From Gammaproteobacteria bacterium (GTDB lineage: Bacteria > Pseudomonadota > Gammaproteobacteria > Thiohalomonadales > Thiohalomonadaceae), in NCBI GenBank assembly GCA_003252455.1, contig QKED01000112.1, positions 1-49,124 of the forward strand: a stretch of DNA of 49,124 bases, in the 5' to 3' direction. The position numbers and the translations under genes were made by a program. Shown here piece after piece: positions 45,216-49,124 of the stretch; positions within the stretch are counted from its first letter, which is position 1, and every line of letters starts with the position of its first letter. The notes beneath the pieces are model-generated. The model saw only the letters and a program-made list of their open reading frames with translations. It was not told the DNA's origin and did not search any database.

Positions 45216-45914
45216 TCAGGCGCGGCGTTCGGCCACCAGCGTGGCGTAGCGCCCCTCGCGCTCCACCTTGCTGTAGATCACCGCGAAGCCGCACTGGTTG
45301 AGCAGGTAGATCAGGTCTTCACGGGAGAAGCGGTTGTGTTCGATGAAGTGGATGAACAGGTCGTCCAGCTCGTGCACCTCGGTGCTCGGGTCGAACACCC
45401 GTGCCTCCTCGGTCTGGGCACGGATGTAGACCTCCAGCGGCGCACGCACCCAGTCGAGCAGCAGTAGGCGTCCGCCCGGTTTGAGCAGGCGCTGCAGCCC
45501 CTGCAGGGCGCGCACCGGCTGCTTCATCTCGTGCAGTACCACCGAGGCGAGCGCGGCGTCGATGGAGCCGGGGGCGAGGTCGAGCTGTGGGTCGTGCAGG
45601 TCACAGGCGATGAGTCGGCACCCCTCGGGCAGAGGCACCTGGGCGGCAAGCATGTAGGGGGCCACCTCCAGGCCGTAGGCCCGCAGCCCCGGGGTGCGCT
45701 CGGCCACCGCACGCACGAACATGCCCGGACCGGCGCCGAGGTCGAGCACCTGGGGGCTGGCGCTGTAGGCGGGGGCAATCCACTGCTGCCAGAAGGCCCA
45801 GAACGCCTCACCGAAACGCCGCTCGAAGCCGCTCTTCATCGTCTCGGCGAACTTCTCGCCTTCGCGATGGTGCTTGGCCAGCATGGCCTGGGTTTGGGCC
45901 AGATAATCAGACAT
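45216..45914 (-). CDS. Class I SAM-dependent methyltransferase
   Basis: The 232-residue protein has the SAM-binding motif I VLDLGAGPGMFVRAVAE, an acidic residue after strand 2 (YGLEVAPYM), and ASVVLHEMKQPVRALQGLQRLLKPGGRLLLLDW, all typical of UbiE/Methyltransf_11-type enzymes. Residues 1-45 are a helical cap. The substrate is unknown. It lies 44 bases upstream of uppP on the same strand and may share its transcript. Confidence 0.8.
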   Translation of the reverse strand: MSDYLAQTQAMLAKHHREGEKFAETMKSGFERRFGEAFWAFWQQWIAPAYSASPQVLDLGAGPGMFVRAVAERTPGLRAYGLEVAPYMLAAQVPLPEGCRLIACDLHDPQLDLAPGSIDAALASVVLHEMKQPVRALQGLQRLLKPGGRLLLLDWVRAPLEVYIRAQTEEARVFDPSTEVHELDDLFIHFIEHNRFSREDLIYLLNQCGFAVIYSKVEREGRYATLVAERRA

Positions 45915-45970
45915 AGGGCGAGACCTCGTATGGCGCCGTGTGCGCCGATCATACCGTAAACCCCGCCCCC

Positions 45971-45986
45971 CGGCGGTCGACCGCCG
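45971..45986. repeat. Perfect 16-bp palindrome in a 391-base intergenic gap
   Basis: CGGCGGTCGACCGCCG is self-complementary and sits 57 bases upstream of the divergent methyltransferase start, flanked by C and G runs that could extend the hairpin. The rest of the gap (45915-46305) has no credible gene; it should contain promoters for both flanking genes. Confidence 0.6.
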
Positions 45987-46305
45987 AGCGGCCCCGGGGA
46001 ACCACCCACGTCAACCACAGAGAGGCGCAGGGCACAGCGGGCTCATCGTGTGTGCCAACGGGGCCACTTGCACTCTTTATCGTCTGTGCAACCAGCGGCG
46101 CGCCGTCGGCCAAGGGGAAGACACTTACGACACGGCAAGGTTCAGCGCAGCACTCGACGCGAATACAGAATTGTGGGTGGGTGGCGGCCTAGCGCGGCCT
46201 AGCCGCTGCCATCTCACCGCCCATTGCGGGTCGGCAAACTGTCATATAGCGCTGGTAGCTTGAACGGGCAGATACATCGTAAGCAACAAGATACGGAGGA
46301 CCGTA

Positions 46306-46518
46306 ATGAACGAAATCGCCCACTTCTACCACCATCAGGGGTGCAACCACCACAACCTGCGCGAGCAGGCCAGCCAACTGCGCAGCGAGATCGCCTATAT
46401 GGAGGCGCGCCTGCTGGAGATGGGCTACAACGGTGATTGCGCCTACGAGCGCGCCATGGCGCACACCTTCCGCACCCTGCTCGACACCCGTCGTCGCCAG
46501 CTCGCCACCCTCTCCTGA
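46306..46518 (+). CDS. Small (70-residue) coiled-coil protein of unknown function
   Basis: A clear GGAGG lies six bases before ATG 46306. The product begins with a His/Asn-rich segment (HFYHHQGCNHHNLREQ) and continues as an amphipathic helix (LRSEIAYMEARLLEMG, then FRTLLDTRRRQLATLS). Codon use matches the neighbouring high-GC genes. I do not recognise a family. The HHxxCxHH-like cluster could bind metal, which is inference only. Confidence 0.65.
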   Translation: MNEIAHFYHHQGCNHHNLREQASQLRSEIAYMEARLLEMGYNGDCAYERAMAHTFRTLLDTRRRQLATLS

Positions 46519-46748
46519 CCGGCCCCGCGCCCCTCGGCGCCCACCCTCCCCCCGCCCTCATCCCCGCCGCCACACGCCCCTCCCGGCAGCGCTTTTCCTC
46601 CCCCAACGGGCCCAAGGCCCCCTCTGCGAGCGGGAGCTTCACTCCCCCCTTCGCCCCCGCCTGGCCGCCGGCCATGCCGTTCAAGGCCTACCTCTACGCC
46701 CCCTGGCACGGCACCTCACCCCGGCCCTGAGCCTGGCACAGGTCCAGC

Positions 46749-46859
46749 ATGATGCCGCGTCCCCGCCCTCATCACCCACCCGTACCACGCGCCGACGCCG
46801 AGCGTCGCTGGCATGCCGCCGAGGCGCTGGCACGCGCCGCGGCTCGGGCTCAGGCCTGA
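46749..46859 (+). CDS. Possible 36-residue basic peptide
   Basis: A short frame starts with two ATGs and encodes MMPRPRPHHPPVPRADAER followed by an Ala/Arg-rich helix (AAEALARAAARAQA). The helix is plausible, but there is no strong ribosome-binding site and the upstream stretch (46519-46748) is an extremely C-rich non-coding region. Its stop overlaps the end of the convergent receiver-like gene. Confidence 0.25.
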   Translation: MMPRPRPHHPPVPRADAERRWHAAEALARAAARAQA

Positions 46860-47227
46860 AGCAGTGGCTCCAGGTGCGCCGCCTCGCAGGGGTAGGAGAG
46901 GATCGCGTGCAGGGGAAAGAGCGCGCCTAGGCGCTCGGCCTGCACACGCTCACCCGGCTCGCACAGCAAGATCACCCGCGCCGCCGGGGCGTACTTGGCC
47001 AGGGCGGTGAGCAGGACGTCGAGATTGCTGATGTGCACGCCGCTGTAGTTGTTGGCGTAGCCGTAGATGAAGTCGGCGACCACGTAGTCCGGCGCCCCCT
47101 TTTTCAACGCCGTGAGCGCCTTGCGTACCGAGGTGTAGCTCTGTACCGCCAACCCTAGGCGCGAGTAGAGGGGGTCGAGTCGCGGGTGGCGGGGTGACTC
47201 CACCACGCTGAAAAGCACACCGCTCAC
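46850..47227 (-). CDS. Receiver-like conserved protein of unknown function
   Basis: The 125-residue protein (MSGVLFSVVESPRHPRLDPL, KKGAPDYVVADFIYGYANNY, HISNLDVLLTALAKYAP, ARVILLCEPGE) looks like a CheY-type alpha/beta fold without the acidic pocket. I recall similar proteins of unknown role across Gammaproteobacteria. The start is GTG 47225-47227, overlapping the stop of the GIY-YIG gene as GTGA, so it is translationally coupled. It is the last of a three-gene overlapped operon. Confidence 0.7.
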   Translation of the reverse strand: MSGVLFSVVESPRHPRLDPLYSRLGLAVQSYTSVRKALTALKKGAPDYVVADFIYGYANNYSGVHISNLDVLLTALAKYAPAARVILLCEPGERVQAERLGALFPLHAILSYPCEAAHLEPLLQA

Positions 47228-47517
47228 GCCACCGCCCCCGCATGCACCTCGGCCTGATCGGCGACGGCGATGAGCCGCTCCTTGGCCGAGCGCCCCAGAC
47301 GCTTGATCTGCGCCTCACGGCGGCTGGCGCTGGCGCGGTCCAGCGCCGCCTCGTGGTAGACCAGTGTCGCCGGGCGACGACTACGTACGTAACGCGAGGC
47401 GCGTCGGTCGTCGTGGTTGTGCTCTGCGAGACGCCGCTGTGGGTCGGTGGCGATACCGGTGTAGAGGGTACCGTCGGCGCAGCGCAGCAGATAGACAAAC
47501 CACGCCTCAGTCGACAC
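47224..47517 (-). CDS. GIY-YIG nuclease-fold protein
   Basis: The 97-residue protein is a minimal UvrC/YhbQ-like GIY-YIG domain: FVYLLRCADGTLYTGIATDPQRRLAEH, then RYVRSRRPATLVYHEAALDRASASRREAQIKRL with the catalytic-type Glu. The best start is GTG 47515-47517, just before STEAWFVYLL and after AAGGAGG. It overlaps the end of the chalcone-isomerase-like gene by 11 bases. Stand-alone members are thought to act on branched or damaged DNA, but roles are poorly known. Confidence 0.85.
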   Translation of the reverse strand: MSTEAWFVYLLRCADGTLYTGIATDPQRRLAEHNHDDRRASRYVRSRRPATLVYHEAALDRASASRREAQIKRLGRSAKERLIAVADQAEVHAGAVA

Positions 47518-48076
47518 CCAACAGCCCCTCCTTGAGTGACGCGTCGGCCGGGTCCTCACCCAACCACACCTTGAGCAGTGCGGTGAAGAGGTCGGCACCG
47601 TAGACCGTGCCGAGCAGGCGGTCGTTGTGCGACACCTGTACGCCGTAGCGTGGTGAGTAGTCGATGGTCAGCACATCGCCCTCGACCACGGCGGGAAAGA
47701 GGGCGACGAACTCGTCCAGGCGTGGCTTCAGCTCACTCAGCTGCGCCGAGGTGAGGTTGCGCACGAACCCCTCGACCCAGGCATCGCGCAACTTCTGCCG
47801 CTCGATCTTGCTGTAGAGGAAGTGCATCTGCATGCGCTTGGGGCCATCCATGGGGTAGATGTCGCTGGAGCGGTGGGAGGTGCGGGTGAGGTAGAGGGCA
47901 CCCACATAGACCTTGAAGAAGAAGCGGCTGCGCACCCCGGCGCCGTTGAGCTTGAGCGGGGCCCCCGCCACCGAGACCTGCTCGGGCAGCACGACCCCGG
48001 CCACCTCGCGCGCCAGCGTCCAGGGCGCCCAGCAGAGGGCCACCGCGAGCATCATCCATCCCATCTTGCGTAGCAT
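47507..48076 (-). CDS. Chalcone-isomerase-fold periplasmic protein
   Basis: The 189-residue protein starts at ATG 48074-48076 with GGGGAG six bases upstream. It has a signal peptide (MLRKMGWMMLAVALCWAPW with LAR cleavage region) and the chalcone isomerase-like domain: LKLNGAGVRSRFFFKVYVGALYL, MQMHFLYSKIERQKLRDAW and TIDYSPRYGVQVSHNDRLLG. Bacterial members are non-catalytic or have unknown roles; some bind fatty acids. It leads an operon with the GIY-YIG and receiver-like genes. Confidence 0.85.
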   Translation of the reverse strand: MLRKMGWMMLAVALCWAPWTLAREVAGVVLPEQVSVAGAPLKLNGAGVRSRFFFKVYVGALYLTRTSHRSSDIYPMDGPKRMQMHFLYSKIERQKLRDAWVEGFVRNLTSAQLSELKPRLDEFVALFPAVVEGDVLTIDYSPRYGVQVSHNDRLLGTVYGADLFTALLKVWLGEDPADASLKEGLLGVD

Positions 48077-48185
48077 GTCGAACTCCCCGCCCATCGGCGC
48101 GTGGTCTGAATCGACCCTCACTATAACAGTGGCCCCCGAGGCCCCGAGGCCGAGCGGTTCACACCTGCGGCGATCACCGCGTCAC

Positions 48186-49001
48186 TCAAACGGCGCGCGC
48201 GGCGCTGAGACGGTCGAGGCGCAGCCGCTCGCGCTCATCGAACAGTCGCCGCGAGCCGAGCCAGACCGCGGTCAGGGTGCCGAAACCGGTACCCGAGGCG
48301 ATGAGGAACATGATCAGGATCTGATACTTCACCGCCTCCATGGGCGGGGCACCGGCGAGGATCTGCCCGGTCATCATCCCCGGTAGGCTGACGATGCCCG
48401 CCGCCGCCATGGCGTTGACGATGGGCACAGTGCCGACGCGGATCGCCTCGCGACGCAGGTCGGCGATCGCCTCGTTCCAGGGCTGGCCGAGGGCCAGACG
48501 CCCCTCGATGCGCCCACGCCCCTCGTGCGCCGAGCGCGTCAGGTGGTCGAGCCCCAGGGCGACCCCACTCATGGTGTTGCCGAGCAGCATGCCGAGCAGC
48601 GGGATGGCGTACTGCGGTGCATACCAGGGCTCTGGACCGAGTACGACGATGAGCGCCAACAGGGTGATGGTGAAGGCGGAAACGAACATGGAGAGGGTGC
48701 CGAGACCATAGCCCCAGGCACCACGAAAGCGGCGCCTCTGCCGTGACAACACCTCGCGCCCGGCCGCCACCAGCATCACCGCGGCCATCGCCCCGACCCA
48801 CCACAGGGTGGCATTGGCGAACAACACCTTGAGCACCAGGCCGATGAGCAGCAGCTGCAACGTGGTGCGCAGCGCCCCCACCAACAGGGGCCGCGTCAGC
48901 CCCAGCGCCAGACGCCAGGAGAGGAGCGCCAGGGCCAGGATCAGCACGGCTGCCAACCCCAGCTCCAGGGGTCCGAGGACGATAAAACCACTACCACTCA
49001 T
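48186..49001 (-). CDS. fetB: FetB-type iron export ABC permease
   Basis: The 271-residue UPF0014/FetB protein has about seven membrane helices. It contains ALRTTLQLLLIGLVLKVLF, YAIPLLGMLLGNTMSGVALGLD and the family signature GIVSLPGMMTGQILAGAPP. With FetA it forms an exporter that raises resistance to iron and oxidative stress. Its ATG overlaps the fetA stop as ATGA. Together with YggX in this window it points to iron control, though they are not linked in one operon. Confidence 0.9.
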   Translation of the reverse strand: MSGSGFIVLGPLELGLAAVLILALALLSWRLALGLTRPLLVGALRTTLQLLLIGLVLKVLFANATLWWVGAMAAVMLVAAGREVLSRQRRRFRGAWGYGLGTLSMFVSAFTITLLALIVVLGPEPWYAPQYAIPLLGMLLGNTMSGVALGLDHLTRSAHEGRGRIEGRLALGQPWNEAIADLRREAIRVGTVPIVNAMAAAGIVSLPGMMTGQILAGAPPMEAVKYQILIMFLIASGTGFGTLTAVWLGSRRLFDERERLRLDRLSAARAV

Positions 49002-49123
49002 CGCACTACCTCCTCCCCCTGAGCCCACGCCACCAGGCGCCCCGCCACCACCCGCAGCTTGCGCCCGGCGACCCGATCGAGCTGCGCCTCGTCGTGCGAG
49101 ACCCACACCAGGCTCGCCCCCTG
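48998..49123 (-). CDS. fetA: FetA-type ABC ATP-binding protein, C-terminal 41 residues (runs off the window)
   Basis: The frame is open to the right edge and reads QGASLVWVSHDEAQLDRVAG, containing the switch (H-loop) His of an ABC ATPase, then a short basic and hydrophobic tail ending in a TGA that overlaps the fetB start. Position and coupling to fetB identify it as the partner ATPase; Walker motifs must lie outside the window. Confidence 0.85.
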   Translation of the reverse strand, partial: QGASLVWVSHDEAQLDRVAGRKLRVVAGRLVAWAQGEEVVR

Positions 49124-49124
49124 T

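Noticed and set aside
46433-46930. 165-residue plus-strand frame
   Set aside because: Pro/Arg/Ser-rich, starts inside the 70-residue gene in another frame and crosses the C-rich spacer; no family resemblance.

Overview
The window reads as chromosome of a Gammaproteobacterium. The markers are the mutY-yggX pair, thiO/thiG/thiS, trmB, a bacterial-type cca, an NDUFA9-like epimerase next to cca, uppP, and type IV minor pilins. The cytochrome c', TauE-type exporter and large sensor arrays would fit a sulfur-oxidising or purple-sulfur-like lineage (Chromatiales or relatives), but that placement is inference. By eye the sequence from about 13.2 kb onward is very GC-rich. The first 13 kb, mainly the pilin block and the giant lipoprotein gene, is clearly less so and carries mobile-element debris.

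Layout. 0-0.85 kb: remnants of two ISL3-family insertion sequences in opposite orientation. 0.85-4.8 kb: minor-pilin operon on the minus strand (fimT/gspH, pilW, pilX, pilV), divergent from a pilE-like pilin. 4.86-7.0 kb: thiO, tRNA-Thr(CGT), and a decayed tyrosine-recombinase gene just behind the tRNA. 7.1-12.8 kb: a cytochrome c'-like protein divergent from a 1689-residue lipoprotein with a von Willebrand type D-like region and RCC1 repeats. 13.3-16.2 kb: an M15-type peptidase, then the minus-strand set thiS-thiG-trmB-3D-domain lipoprotein. 16.4-23.7 kb: a PilZ-like protein, tRNA-Gly(CCC), an ODP-type di-iron protein, an AsmA-family protein, mutY and yggX.

23.8-31.0 kb: a transmembrane hybrid histidine kinase with three periplasmic solute-binding modules, a REC-kinase-REC protein, and glgC close behind. 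31.0-34.2 kb: a GlxA-type regulator divergent from a periplasmic isochorismatase-like hydrolase, a TauE-type permease and a membrane-anchored unknown. 34.4-36.6 kb: NDUFA9-like epimerase and cca. 36.9-44.0 kb: a second signalling array of PAS3-GAF-kinase-REC, REC-GAF-PAS-GGDEF and REC-kinase-REC. 44.0-49.1 kb: VanZ-like protein, uppP, a methyltransferase, a 70-residue protein, a tightly overlapped chalcone-isomerase-fold / GIY-YIG / receiver-like operon, and fetB with the end of fetA.

How it may fit together. Five large multidomain signalling proteins share receiver modules, and the four kinases share an unnamed C-terminal helical tail. A diguanylate cyclase with an intact GGDEF and I-site, a PilZ-like protein and type IV pilins all lie in the window. 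A nutrient-to-c-di-GMP circuit controlling surface behaviour and glycogen storage is therefore a reasonable but untested hypothesis. The most unusual single objects are the VWD/RCC1 lipoprotein, the triple-binding-domain sensor kinase with a dead receiver, and a ThiS with residues after its Gly-Gly.
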